DNA from: Klebsormidium nitens
Taxonomy: Eukaryota > Streptophyta > Klebsormidiophyceae > Klebsormidiales > Klebsormidiaceae
Length of the DNA stretch: 64,000 nt
Assembly (NCBI GenBank): GCA_000708835.1
Contig: DF237374.1
Location: forward strand, 1 to 64,000
Reading direction: 5' to 3'
A program made the position numbers and the translations under genes. The notes beneath the pieces are model-generated. The model made no database searches and was not told the origin of the DNA. It worked only from the letters and a program-made list of their open reading frames with translations. Below, piece by piece: positions 26,201 through 39,200 of this stretch (within the stretch, counting starts at the first letter, position 1; every line of letters starts with the position of its first letter).

Positions 26201-27925
26201 ATCGGTACCTCTCTTGCAGTTGCACAACGCGCTGAAAGCACAAGGTTGGCTGGACGAGGACGAGTTTATGAATTGTCCAAACGCGTTGCTCAGGTAAGTT
26301 CTTCCTAGAAGCGATTCTTTTGGATCTGCGTTTGTCCGGCCGATCGGCTTATGCTCTTTATGAGTCTGATTATGGTCGCTCTTGAGGAGCCAATATACCT
26401 ACGCGTTACTCTTCCTTCGACGAGTTTCTGCAAGACTTACTCCTTTCTGAGAGCTAGAAAGCCGGGACACCTTGACGCTGGTTTTCCAAATACGGAAAAG
26501 AGGTGTCACTGTTTACTGAATGAAAGGTCCCTTCCAGCCTGTCAGCCTTGCAAGCCTGTCAAAAGCATACACGTTCCACTTTGCTCGTGGAAGCTCGTCG
26601 AACTTCGTTTCGCCACCAACGACGTCTTTTATTAAAGGAAAGGCAAAAGTGTTCACACTCTCTCGCTGCATAGTGTAAGAAGGCTCTTGATAACTTCCTT
26701 TCGAGCTCTCGAAGCAGAGACGTTTCTTGCGAATGGTTTAAGAGACGAACTATACGGAAAGGCCGTTCCCAGCACCCCTTCTTCGTTCCAGCAGATGCCG
26801 GGGTACGAAAAAGTGTTCAAGGGGCCGGATTTGGACGATTCCGCAGGGCGACGTAGTGAAGACGAACTTACAGGGAACGGTCGCCGTTAGGGTATTCAAA
26901 GTTCTTCCAGGGGACGACCTTGAACATTCCGCAGGGCGACCAATTAGAGACTAACCTCTAGTGAAGGGTCGCCATTCAAGTGATGCTCAGCGCCCCTCCC
27001 TTTCTTCCCTGCAGAAAGCCGGGGTACGAGAAGTTGTTCAAGGGGGCGGAGTTAAAACAATCTCGCAGGGCGGCAGAATGAAGAAGGACTCCTTTTCGAA
27101 GGTCGTTTAGGCTGGTTTTGATCGCCCCTCCTTTTCCTCTTCGTGCAGAAAGCCGGGGTACGAAAAGTTGTTCAAGGGGGCGGAGTTGGAGGTCACGTGG
27201 GAAGCGGCCAATCACCTGCAACGAGTCCTGCGACAAGCGTATGGTAAGAGCGCGCTCTTATGTTCGCTGCGGATAGCTTATGAGCAAGTTGCTTGCCAAA
27301 CGGGAGCTGTCATGTTCAGAGTTGGATCGCCAAACGAATTTTGTCATTTTTCCAAATCGGAATCCGCCTATAAGTATGATAGTGGGGGGACTCTTTATGT
27401 GGAGAATGTGGGCTACCCATGAGCGCAATCCCGACAAACCTCCAAAGCCAAACCCTCTCATCGGCTTGCCGTTCTTGAAAGATGATTTGGACTCTGACAT
27501 AGGGGTTGGATTGACAGACTTTGCAGTTGAACTTGTTTGCAGTAGGAGGCAAGAGGTCAGAAGCTCACAGCTTGCTCATGGATTTAGCGGTCCTTGCGAC
27601 TAGTGGGCTCTTTTGTGAGCGATTGTGGCAGGTCATTCAAAATGCCCCCAGCATCTCGCGTCAGACAGTTTCCCAATCCGTTTCCTTGTTGGATCTGCCA
27701 ACGCAGTGCCTCCTAGTCAATCGCCGTATCTCCTGACCGCCACGTGTCATCTCCGCAGCGCTCCACGAGGTCTCCTCAGACCGCGTGTCCGAAGTTCTGG
27801 ACTGGCTCGGAGACGTGTGCCGCCTTCCGGACGGGATGCGGACGGGGGAGCGGTGCACCGAGTTGGTTAACGAAATCCCGGTTAACGCTCACCGGTTGGT
27901 TTACAAGCACGAGCCCCCGTGCTAG
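20201..27925 (+). CDS. Membrane-anchored alpha/beta-hydrolase family protein (plant type)
   Basis: The nine exons, joined by phase, are 20201-20836, 22305-22408, 23037-23232, 24223-24282, 24662-24785, 25438-25601, 26220-26293, 27149-27243 and 27759-27925, giving 539 residues. The start is the first ATG of exon 1. A basic N-terminus is followed by a membrane helix near 52-68 and a long Gly-rich, low-complexity linker to about 200. The hydrolase part begins with DVIWQ, then a beta strand VILLAQGR (where plant relatives have LFLAHGC), the strand YVVVTID, a nucleophile elbow GFSGG with the likely catalytic Ser near 325, and PPSLFVHMPR. This order matches a plant family of uncharacterised alpha/beta hydrolases that I recall from land plants; the substrate is unknown. 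The small exons 2 (104 bases) and 4 (60 bases) carry key motifs and are easy to miss. Replacement of HG by QG could alter the oxyanion hole. Confidence 0.82.
22891..23110 (+). repeat. Exon-3 acceptor edge duplicated, well preserved (hydrolase intron 2)
   Basis: The first roughly 75 bases of exon 3 have an upstream copy at 22891-22968, preceded by a good acceptor TCGTGCAG. The copy encodes nearly the same residues in the same phase, then meets TGA directly after the asparagine-glycine pair. It is one of the least decayed copies in the window and could act as an alternative 3' terminal or poison exon. Confidence 0.88.
26785..27190 (+). repeat. Repeated exon-8 acceptor junction (hydrolase intron 7)
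   Basis: The motif GCCGGGGTACGA(A/G)AA plus TTCAAGGGG occurs at about 26797, 27014 and in the real exon starting at 27149, with a more degraded copy near 26895-26950. The units of roughly 135 bases include the C/T-rich intron end CGCCCCTCC. The 27014 copy keeps CTGCAG and then shows TAA in frame. Confidence 0.88.
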
Positions 27926-30241
27926 TGAGCCCGGGGGAACGGCCCAGCAGAGTTAGCAAAGCCCTGCGTGGTCAGGGTTAGCTTAACCCTACTTGGGCGG
28001 TAAGGCATTCCTTGCAGAGACGCGCTCTGCGGGTTACAGAGCGATGGACCGGGGGTTAACGGTGTAAGCCGGGTGACGTGTCCAGTTCCTGTGCTTTCAG
28101 GAAGGCTGGGTTAGGTCGCACTTAAAGTCGTCTAATTATACAAGTTGGTGCACAGAGTGTTGATGAGAAAGTCGTCGTCCGTTGCTTGTCGACCTGCCAG
28201 ATGCAGCCTTTGGCTCTCAGCTATGACGGAAGCATGACGCATGCGTCCTGGCTTAGGAGCTTCCGGGGCTCGATGAGCACACCGGTTCCAGGAACATAGG
28301 TAGCCCTGGTTGATCGCGCATAAAGCACCGGTGACTCTGGTATAGGCAGTCCCGAACGCGGAGTCTTAGAAACGTCAAACTGTTTGGCGTCCATATGGAT
28401 CGACCGTGGTTGTATATTCAGAACGTTTCATACCTGGGAGACGTTCAAGCTCTGACTAGGTCGTTGTTTGTTGATCGGGCCTAGGCGGCCGCCACCACAC
28501 GTGCAAGTCATGCATGAAACTGTCTAGTGCAGTGACCGTCGCGTTTTCATGCAATGATGGCTCCGATGACTAATCAGCTGTAACTTGCCTGGTGCAGCCG
28601 AACTATATACGCCGGCGGCCACGCTTCCTTAAGCCATTGAATCATGGATGTATGGTCGCGCAAGCCTGCGTCGGGCCACGGTGTTACGCATTAGTACCTT
28701 TGCATTATCCGGATTGCATCTTATAATAGACGATTATCCGGATATCGATCATTTTAAATTAAAGACAAAAAGGTGAAGGAATATTTGCGTAGCCTCTTCA
28801 CTCTCGTTTGTCATGCGACGTAGTACGTCTCGATGCATTTGACCGGGTTGCTCAATCGTCGCGCACATTTCTGGCGAGCCAGCTTGCCATGCGGCGGGCG
28901 GGATGCAGGCATGGGCCCCCGCGGCTTTGCCTGAGGCGCGGCGCTGTGCAGTACAATCTGCCACGTAAAGTCGGTCTAGGTGCGAGATCCTTACACCACA
29001 TGCTGCAACATGTGATCGCGGGCACTTAGCCCCTTCGAGTATAATACTCTATTAGAGTAGTCTCGGTTTTTTATGTTTGAGTTACGGCTACGTCGAGTTA
29101 CGTCATGCGGCCGGGGGACGGGTGGGGTTGGTTTGGGGGTTTATAGGGTGGGTACGGGTGCGGAGCATGTTAAACTTTGGGTATGGGTTTTTAGTTTGAT
29201 CTGTTTGAGCCCGGGCACTCATGATCAAACTCAACACAAGCCAAACTCAACATATATATCGAGACTTATTGCTATGAGGGCCTGCCCGAGCAGGAACCGA
29301 GTCACTACTTCCTTGAAGCATTGGCGTGTGATCGGGCTTCTGCCTGCACTCCGGGAGCACGAAAGACGCGTGCTTTGATTTGATTGTGACCGCCTTTGAT
29401 GTGTTTGTAACGGATAAAAGGAAACTCAAAGCGGCTCCGGACTCGAACCCCTTGCACGAGTCTGTAGCTTGGAAAGTTGGTATTCTTGGGGTTCGGTTTC
29501 GCAGTAATGTAGCCCCGCCCGACTGAGCTCCGGCTTTGAAGCGCCCCCGCAGGGCCGCCCACATGAGCTCTACACTTTGTACTCTCTGGCACTCTACGTT
29601 TCTCTTCTCGCCGTCCGCCTGCGTTACCCTGATGCGGCAAATGCGACTTCCCTAGCGGACAAGCCCCATGCCTCCAGAACTCCGTTAAACATCTGAACCG
29701 CCGGCATCGCACAAACGGCTTGAGATCAACAGGGGCGTAAGAACGTCGTCGTGTTGGCACTGTCACGTAATAGTTCAAGTGGGCGAATCGTACAATCAGC
29801 AGATAATGGCCTTTCACGCTTCTTGGTCAGAGTCTCTGAGGGAGCTCTGTGACGAAGTGCGCGACTCGAAGCGCTGGATCGGGTGATCGAACCGCTTCGT
29901 CGCAGCATTGTCAAGCGGAGGCTGCAAAAGGAGGAAACAGACACCCCTGTTTGTTTTGCCCCCTCACTCTTCTTGCTTTCACGTTTAATTTGCGTTGCTT
30001 TCCTGAAAGCCAACATTGGCGGCTTTACCGTCACGGATGTTTACTTCGTGCTTCCGGTTGAAGCTGTTGGAATCATAGCTGCGCGATATGTCAGAAGGCC
30101 GCGGTTAGGGAGAATCTGCTCAGTCAGCAGTGCTTGTATCACCCACACCGCAGACACAACGGCTCTCGGGCTGGACTGTTATTCCGGGACTTTCGGCGGA
30201 CTGCGCCAATACATCTTTTCGCATCGAACTTTTCGTCGTTG
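27926..30241. other. Intergenic between convergent hydrolase and SMP-C2 genes
   Basis: This stretch must hold two facing 3' UTRs. Open frames here lack domains or exon-like borders. The stretch 29105-29225 carries a copy of the dispersed G-rich repeat core. A short hairpin, TACTCTATTAGAGTA, lies near 29043-29059. Confidence 0.45.
29105..29225. repeat. Dispersed G-rich repeat copy (GGGTGGGTACGGGTGCGGAGCA core)
   Basis: The core, with GGTTGGTTTGGGGGTTTA just upstream of GGGTGGGTACGG, is shared with copies at about 36600-36660 and 45255-45310, and in reverse orientation near 12998-13060 and 22640-22705. The copies in introns have inverted ends, so this is probably a relic of the same MITE family. 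I could not define its ends here. Confidence 0.65.
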
Positions 30242-33200
30242 TTAGACGACCACGTCAGCCCGTGTCACGTGGCTCACTCTGAGCAGCAGTCTGACGTGGA
30301 TCCGCCCGTGCTTGACGCCCGCTAACGTCATCCACATGTCCTCCGTGACGCCCGGCCGCAGGTCCCGCAGGTCGATGTGCGCGGCGCCCAAAAAGTCCGT
30401 GCTGCCAATAGCACGCGTCCACGTGTCAGCACGGAAAAGGCGTTCCGGAGGCTCCGCCGGTGAGCGCGCTCCCACGGAAGGAGAGCGGAAAATAATAGCC
30501 TGGCGGGTGAATTCCACTTATGCAAGACGAGAACAGCCGGACGAGCACTTCGACGAAGAAATCATTCTGATACCAACTTTGCAAAGAGTTGGATACTCAG
30601 TCGAAAGCTGCACGATCAAATGAAGTGGCAGGAGACTCCAGAACAAACTTAGACTGTGGCAGACTGCCAGCTCCGCTCGCTTATCAAGTCTGCCCCGTCG
30701 GCTATCACCCGGCAAAATGTCATCCAGGCTTTTGTATCATGTCCTGTCCTTCGGCTTTTGACTCGAATCGTTCCAAGCCTAACACTAGTCTCACTGCAAA
30801 GAAACCCTCCTGCTAAAACTAATGCGCCCTACTTTGGACGTTTATGATTCCGGACGGGCAAACCCAAACATTGATTTTGGACTCAGTTAACCCAGTCTGC
30901 GGCTGCTCGAGCGCGTCTCTTTTCGACGTCGCGTCGAAAAGACCACCGGGAGACGAGCCGCGCACGACACCTGTTACACACACGCGCGTGCGGCCGCAGA
31001 CTGGATCAAATAGTCCAAAATCGAATTTCGGGTTTGGCCGTCGGAAATCGAAAACGTCCGAAGTAGGGCGCACCAGTCTTGTTGCTGCCCCGCCGGGGGG
31101 CTCACCTGAAGAAGTCCTTGTCGCGGCACTCGATCCGCAGGAGCGGCTCGTCCGGGTCGAGCTTCCCTTCGGCGATGATGAACTCAAACGCCTGAGGTGG
31201 AACAACAGCTTATTCTGGAGACAGCAAGCAGCGACAAGGGTTTGGAGATCCGTCTATGCTGGAATCTCCCTCCTTTGCTGAACAGTAGAAAGACCTTGAA
31301 CAACTTAGACTGGATGATAGAACCTGGAACTTGCCCTGTTCTACCCTCTATGAGCGTTTCCACTTGTGCTCCGGTTTTAGGAGAGATGCTAAGAATCTAT
31401 TACACCAAGGCTACTCATATCAGCTACTGCAAACCAGATCTTGTCTTCCGAGTTCGATAGTATCCGACCGGTCACCTCATCAGCTAAACCCACCTCGTTT
31501 CAACCAGGGTTGAGACTCACTTCGAGCTGTCAAATGTTGCCCGAAAGCGACCTCGTTCGAGATAGGGTTAAGACGCGCGTATTAAGCGGTCATTTGAGTG
31601 CCGAATCCCACCTCGTTCCAGATGGGGCTCAGATTGCCCGACTTGACGCTGCTCTTGCGCAACAGCTTCCCCAGCTTTTGAAAAAACCAGATTTCAATCA
31701 GGTTTCGAAACCCACCTCGTTCCAGATGGGGTTAAGGTTGCCGGACTTGACGCTGCTCTTGCGCGACAGCTTCCCCAGCTTGAGCTTGCAGAACGGGTCG
31801 CTCTTCTTCATGATGAAGTCGCGGATGATCAGGTTGCTCGCCTCCACCAGCGTCACCACCAGCACCTCCGCGTCCCGCCACGTGGCCTCTGCGCAACGTG
31901 CCACGTCAGCAGACGTCAGAAACTACTGCAGAAGGGCGCCGCCTTTTGCCTTTTTTGCATTTTCCTGTGTGTTGAAGAAGCGCTGCCGCTGCACACCGAG
32001 GCACGTAAGCCAACGGCTCGCCGCTCGCCAAACCCCCAGCACGAGGATCGTGACGTGTGTGCACGTCAGCATACACTCGCTAAAGCAGGGAACAATCCTG
32101 TATGCCGATCCGCACTCAAACCCCTCCATCGACGGAGTCGACTCTGCCCTGAGCCTGCCCGTCCCGCTAAAATAACAATCCGATGACGTCACGTCGTCTC
32201 ACCTGCGCCCGGGGACAGCGGCGGCGCCGGCACGTCCGCCTCGGAGGGATCCCCACGGGGATCCCCCCGCCCGTCCTCGCTCTCCCGGCCGTCTTCTCCG
32301 GGGGAGTACTCGGGGGTGTCTAGGAGGTCGGGAGATCCCCCTGACGGCACGATGGAGATCCGGCTGGCGTGCATTTCCCCCGGAAGCGTTGGGGAGGCGG
32401 TCCAGCGGAGGGATTTCAAGGGGGACCAACCGGAAGCGCTGTTCGTATCGTGCCTGGACAAACGTCGAAGTTTCTCGTTACAATATCAAGATTCGGATTC
32501 AAGATTTTTGTAGGTATCAGTTGTCTTGAAGTTTCTTCCGGGAGACTGGGGGGAGATCAGCGCAGCAATTCCAATTGAGCGACGACGAAAGCGCTGGCCG
32601 GGTTGAGGCTGAGCGAAGGACGTCATACAATCTGCTGTAGAGGCTCGTATCAGGAAAAGGAAAACCGTGGGCAGCAAGCTTAAACACCGTCATCAGAGAT
32701 GCGCCTCGTACAGCTTCCGCCAGAAAGAGCTTTGCTCGCCCAGTTGAGTGAACGGGGTCGACGAGACTCAGATGATGCAATCAGGCCCGGGGGACGCTGT
32801 TGGAACGGATGACGTGGCGAGATTTCAGCGAAAATTTGAATCTGTTGTCCTTTAGTCACTGATCGAGACGGGCCCACCAGCTGCCAACCCCGCGGCGTCA
32901 ACGTTTCCAACAGCGTCCCCAATCTCTTTCTCAAATCAACCGTCGACCCGGGGTTGCTAATCCTGGGGTTGCGGAAGCATAACCACACCAAAAGCCGCTA
33001 GCCCTCAACGGACAATCAGAAAGCAATATCGACTGACAACGGAGGGGGCCGGTCCTACCTCTTTTCGAAGATGATTCGCAGGTGCACTTCGCCCGACTCG
33101 GTGGCCTGGAGGGGCAGCCAGATATCGTGCGTCACGCCGTCCTTGAACTGAACTAGATCGAGGTCGATGATGCCCAAGAAATCGTTGTCGAAGCCCAGGA

Positions 33201-36200
33201 AGTCCTTGTCCATGCACGTCAACACCAGGCGAGAGCCCTGGAAAAAGGGTTACTAGGGGTTAAGAGGGGTTGCTAGAAACTGCCAGGGGTTAGTGGGGGT
33301 TAGTAGGGTTTTTTAAGAGTTAGAAAGGGCGGGACAGAGAAAGCACGGGTCAAGTTGTTTGTGTGCTCAAATTTAGTGTCTACAAAGACAGTGATCTCTG
33401 ACCGTATTGTCGGAACAAAGAAAGTGATTGTCAATTACATCAAAATGAGGAGCGAGCCGTGGGAAATCAATGAAAACGACAGCACTACTTACAACGGGCC
33501 GTAGTTTGATCGACAAAAAAGCAAGCAATTTTTAGAAGTCGCCAGGAAGCAGTCAATGAGCACAAAGCTGGCTCTTGAAGAAGTGAACCTTGTCCAGGGG
33601 TTTCTAAGTTATTTCAGAGGGTCAAAATCCGGCGAGACGCCTGAGAAACAAGGGACTGCCGGACTCCACTCATGGACCCGGGGAACCACGCTACACATTG
33701 AGGAGAAGTTTGCACACGATTCTGGCGACAAGCGGTTCTGAGGACCGACGTGCGCCGAGAAAGCGACTCAGATCCGCTCTTCGTCCCTCAACACGTGAGA
33801 GAACCAGATGAAGAAAGTTGGGTCCCTAAGCGCCAACTATTCCAAGATCCGCTTTGGAATCCGAGGTTCGGAGAAAAACACCACAGACCGAAAAGTCTCA
33901 GGATCCAAACAAAAGCGCCACAAACTGTGGGTTACAAGGATAACAGGAGAAAGCGCACCTGCGAGAAGGAGAAGGTCTCGTTCCACCGGGGGCTAAGCGT
34001 CTTGCTCTTCACTTTACTCAGCTTCTTCTTGTGTCCGACTCGCAGCTTGCAGTACGGGTCGCTCTTCCCTGGACGCACAGCAGAGCGGAGGACTAGCGCA
34101 GCGTGACTTTCGCAAGTAAAAAGCTTTCCTTTTTGGTGCAAACGACTCCTTTGGGTCCGTTGTCCAAAAAAGGAGCGGGGAACATTGACGAAAGCTACGC
34201 TTCTATAGGCCAAGGAGCATTGGTCAGCAGGAACAAGATCTGCCTGTCTCGAGGAGTCGAAACAGGAATCTGTAAAAGAAAAGGTTCCTGCCGGGGTATC
34301 ATCAAACAGATGTTCCGAACAATTTGAGCAATGTTGGAACCCTCACCGTTGGAGTCTTTCGCTACCAGGTTCCGTGCCTCCACCAGCGTGATGATCCAGA
34401 AGCCGTCACGGGACGCTGCAGAGTGCCAGATATGGTCTAAGAAGTGGTTTGCACATTTTAACGTAGCAAAAGTTCCGGGGGAGTTTCAAAGCCACCGGGT
34501 TCCAGCTAGCAAAAGACTGGATCCCGGCAACGAAGGCTTTGCGAGGACTCATAGAGTCTCCTCAAGGCGAGCCGAGCTGTCCGAAGCAACCGCGGCAAAG
34601 CCGTACACGGGATGGAGTAAGGACTTCCATGCCCCTTACATCAGCACGGAAATTGCTAAAAACTATCGCTTGGCTTCAGATACTGCACCTCATTCAAGAG
34701 TTTTGGGGTGGAACCTTTAGGCACGCACTTCCAGGCAACCAGATCGACCGGGCTGAAACAACAGCGCGGATGTCTGAGTATGCCTCAAGCTCGGAACGCT
34801 GCCTGGTTACAGCGCTAGAATGAGATGTAGAACTGAGCACGGAAAGGCGTCCCCGAGAGCACGCTCACATAGTGCCTCGTGTACGATCTTGTCCCGGTCG
34901 GTCGACCCGGTCGCCGACGTGCTGGCTATCGTCCTCTCGACGGCGGCTGTTTCGGGCACGCCGTAGAACCTGCAATGACGGAGCGGATCGACGTAAGTTA
35001 GTGGCAGGCTATTGCGAGTGAGGGAGCCGCAAAGGCCAGTTTTCTCTTTCAAAGCTTCGGCATCGGTCGGAAATTATGCCAGATCGTTTGCGGTCCTCCG
35101 CACCGTGGGGTGGCTTCGATCGCTCAACGAATTCTGAGGTAAGTGTACGGTCAAATCCGAAGCTGAGGAAAAGTGTACGTGCCAGTCCGGTACATGTACA
35201 CGAAAGGAAAGGCTCGAGATCCGAGCGATGTTTGGTCGACGCAAAAGCTTATCATCAAGGAGAAAGGCAGCGATTCACAACCAGATATCATCAGAATAAG
35301 GAAACGTGAAGAAGATGTGTACAGGGTCCCAGGTTTCAAATTTCTGGGTTTTTAAGTTAGGCTTTCAATCAAATGAAGAGAAGACTGCCTAGTCCCGCAC
35401 CAGGATGCGCTGCTTCAAATGCACGCCTCCCCGACCTCCGCGCCCGTGGCGTCCCGCAGGGGCACCCACGCCGTGTACGGCTCCAAAGTCCACGCGGCAA
35501 GAGCAAACCCAACACCCTAAAATCCTAACCCCTAAAATCTCAAGTACTTACCAGGACGCGCTGCTCCATATGCACGCCTCCCCGACCTCCGCGCCCGCGG
35601 CGTCTCGCAGCGGCACCCAAGCGGTGTATGGCTCAAACGTGCGCGTCGCGAGGGGCTTGTTCTCCTTCCCGTTGTGCCAGTAGCAGGTGCCCCCGTCGTG
35701 CATCCACTTGTGCTGCACGCTGCACGCGCCTAGCGCTGGGCGCAGGTTGAAGTCGGCCGCCGAGGAGCACACGAGCTGCGGCACAGGGGTTAGGGTTTTG
35801 ATGTTTTGAATTTTAGGGTTTGAGGATTTACGCGGTTATGTACCGGGTTTAGAAGCGCACTGGGTTCTGCTTCATGCGTCGAGCGCCATGCGCAGATTGC
35901 TTTCGGGCGCCGAGGAGCACACGAGCTGCGGGCAGAGATATAGTGGTTTGAGGACTTTAATTATCTTGGATTTGGTAAAGTTCATTGAATCTTTTAAATG
36001 CATTTGCTTTGTGCGGGATCGAGCACGTATTTGAAGCCGGACGCAGATGGAAACAACGGAATGAGACCAAGGGCGAAGCTGCGTCGGGTAGATTCAGCTT
36101 CATGATTTCGAAGTTCAAGGGTTCTATGGGGTCACGGTCCAAATTAAGAGCACGAACGGGTCGGCTCAAGATCCTCAACAGCTTCTGAAAGCCCGGATTT

Positions 36201-39200
36201 GACCGAAGCACCGACGGAGAAAAAATCGCCTCGCATGGTGCACGCAACTCCCGCTCCATGCCTCGAACCTCCACCCAGAGCTGCAGTGCCAGCCAAAGGC
36301 GGCTACAATTCAAATTCTACAAATAGCCTGCAAGCTCTCCTCCCTAGTTACCAATGGAAGACCCACCGTGGCTACCCCCGTGTTGCCCGGCAGCTTGAAC
36401 TCCTGTTCCAGGGGGGTGCCCCCTGAAGTGTAAATCGTGCCCCCCCCCTCTCGCCGGCTGAGCACCAGTTTGGAGCGCGCCTTGACGCCCCGCACCTTCA
36501 TTACCAGGTGAATCTCCGCCGGGTCTGCAAAAACAGACTACAAATCTTCAGTTTAGTAGTAATAACCCTTAGCAATAGTGAGCTAACCCGGCTTGGGCCG
36601 GGTGCGGTTGAGTTGGGGGTTCAGGCTGGGGATGGGTGCGGAGCAGGTGATTTGTGGGTTAGGCTTTTAGTGTAAATGTAGGAGCTTACTATTGCTAGAG
36701 CTTACTATCGCGAAATCGAAGAAACCAAGAACAGGCTGGTCTGTTCTCCCATTGGACTCGGTCTTTGTGGTGATAGCCTTCGCCGTATCCAGCATTCTTT
36801 CCAGCTCCACTTTTCAGCATTCGCATTTCAGCCTCTGCTTTCCAGCCTCCAACTTTCACCTTTCGGTTCTCAGCCCTCGGCCTTTGCTTTTCAGCCCTAC
36901 CTCAGCTTTCTCTTCCGCCTTGAATATGTGGACAACGGCCCCAAACTCTCAAAAGAGCCGGACACTTCAACAACGATCTGGACGGTCCGGCTCGGACGCT
37001 CACTCTGCGCGCCCGCGTGCGCCCCGGTCGCGGGCCCGTCGAAGAGCCGGACTTGCAGAACCGCGACCTTCATCATCCCCCCCTGCGCCTTGATCGCCTT
37101 TTTCACCTTGTGCGGGAGCGCGCCCGCGCGCAGCTCCAGGCAGAAGCGCCGCGGCTCCACCCACTGCTTCGCGATCGCCGTCTTCAGCTCTGACGTCTGC
37201 AGGGGGGTCGGATGACGTCAGCAAGCATGCTTGACGTCAGCAAGTATGGAGACACGTGTCAGCACGAAGAGAAGCCAAACAAGAACCACAAGCGAAAGCG
37301 CCGCGGCTCCGCCCACTGCTTCGCGATGGCCGTCTTCAGCTCTGACGTCTGCAGGGGGGTCGGATAACGTCAGCAAGCATGAAGGTGACGTGTCGGGAGA
37401 CAAGCGAAGCCCGAGCGAAAGATACAGCAGAAGCGCCGCGGCTCCATTCACTGCTTCGCGATGGCCGTCTTCAGCTGTGCCGTCTGCAAATGGTCGAGTG
37501 ACCCGTCACTCACACGTAAAGGGTCTTCAGCAGGCTAACAGGGTGCGACGACTAACCACTGCTTTTGCGATTTCGGACCCTTCAGTTGCGCCCTCACCCC
37601 GTAGTATCGTCCAGCCTGAAACCTCAACAGTCATGAAGCAGCAACGCTTCAAGAGGGATTCGTCGTGGGCGGGCCACACCAGCCAGGCCAAAATGGGGTG
37701 AAGCGCCTTCAAAGAGTTGAGTACTGAATACGATGCTCAGCCTTTCGCAAGAGCGAACGGACAGGAAAGCAAGCTCTCGGGGTTTCACGTCTCGGAAACA
37801 CAGCGAGGGGGAGCCCTCACCAGCCTGGCCGAAATGGGGTGAAGCGCCTTCATAAGTGCCCCAGAGGGCGTTCTGTGTTTTGGTTTCGCCAGTGCCAACA
37901 GGAAAGGAAAGTGAACCCTTGAGAATCGCGCATCGAGGGGGATACCACTGCGGCCATCACAGCCTGGTCAGGATGGGCGGTAGCGCCTCCACGGAGATGT
38001 CCAGAGGGAGTACCGTATTGAAACTTTAAGCTTCACCAGTGCCAAAAACAAAGAATAGAAGTCTCGGTAATCCTGTGCATACAAAAGGCTTCGAGGGGGA
38101 TCCCCCTGCCGCCCTCACCAGCCAGGTCAAGATGGGTTGCAGCGCCTTCATGGAGATGCCCCAGAGCGAGATGTCGATGTGCATCTTGGGCTCGCCCGTG
38201 AACGACACCAGCAGCACGCGTTCCGCCGGAAAAGGACGGACCCGCAGCTGCATATGGAAAGCCCGTGATAAGAGCCGAGTAATCGGTTTTTGAAGCCGCT
38301 GGAGCTTCCATAGTCGGGAATGCCAACAGAACCGAGGTGTGCGGATGAAAAGTGTTTTCTGGTCCTAAGCCTTAGGCTAGGAAGAGGGTTCGGGCTTGCC
38401 AACGGAGCTGGGCGCACATTCTCGACAATTGCGGGGAAAGGAAGATCGCTGCGCTCAGCAGAGGTCTGAAGGAGCAATAGAGGGTGACGCCCTGCGAGAC
38501 CGCATGAACGATGGACTCTTCTTGAAAAGCTCGAGCCGAATTACGTGCCTCGTCATTTTGCCCCCTTCATTTCTGTCCTCACCTTGCCGCTGAACCTCAA
38601 GCTGGTGACACTGATCGACGACCTGAACGACCAGGTGCGTAGAACAGCGTCCTCCGCTTCCACGAGATAATCAAGGGCCCTTCAGTGATTCCCCAACGTT
38701 TCCCCCTCATCATGTCGTCTTTGTTTCCTCACCTTTCCGCTGATCTTCAAGCTGGTAACTTTGATCGTCGAGCTGAACGACCCGGGCACGTAGAACAGCG
38801 TCCCGAGTTGCATGCGTGATTGGATAACGACTTCCGGGTGCTCCGAGTGGAATGCAAAGTCGATGTCCAGCGCCTGATCGCCCATGTGCCGCACGATCTT
38901 GGCGGGGCCAAACACCGGGGGCGCCGTCCCCAGCGCAAAGTGCGTGAACTCCAGCGTTTGCTGCACGAGATACCGCTGAAGCTTAAAACCGTTGTCATAC
39001 GTGCATTTCAATACTCAAAATATTTGGGATTCGCTTAAAGAGCGCTGACGGAAGATGAAGTATGGCCTGATCTCCACGTGCCGCACGATCCTGGTGGTGC
39101 CGAACACCGGGGGAGCCGTGCCCAGCGCAAAGTGTGTGATTCTAAAGTTTGCTGGATGACAAAGAGAAGAAGCTTGATGTATGTTTCCAAACGTCTAGTC

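Noticed and set aside
29441-29475. T-loop-like GACTCGAACCCC near 29450
   Set aside because: The flanking bases do not form a T stem or acceptor stem on either strand.
29305-29817. A 170-codon minus-strand frame
   Set aside because: It is highly basic and without a domain. Its start is not supported and no splice partners are seen.
38572-38655. Possible extra exon between exons 4 and 5 of the SMP-C2 gene
   Set aside because: It matches the end of exon 4 at the DNA level but is frameshifted, so it is a decayed duplicate.
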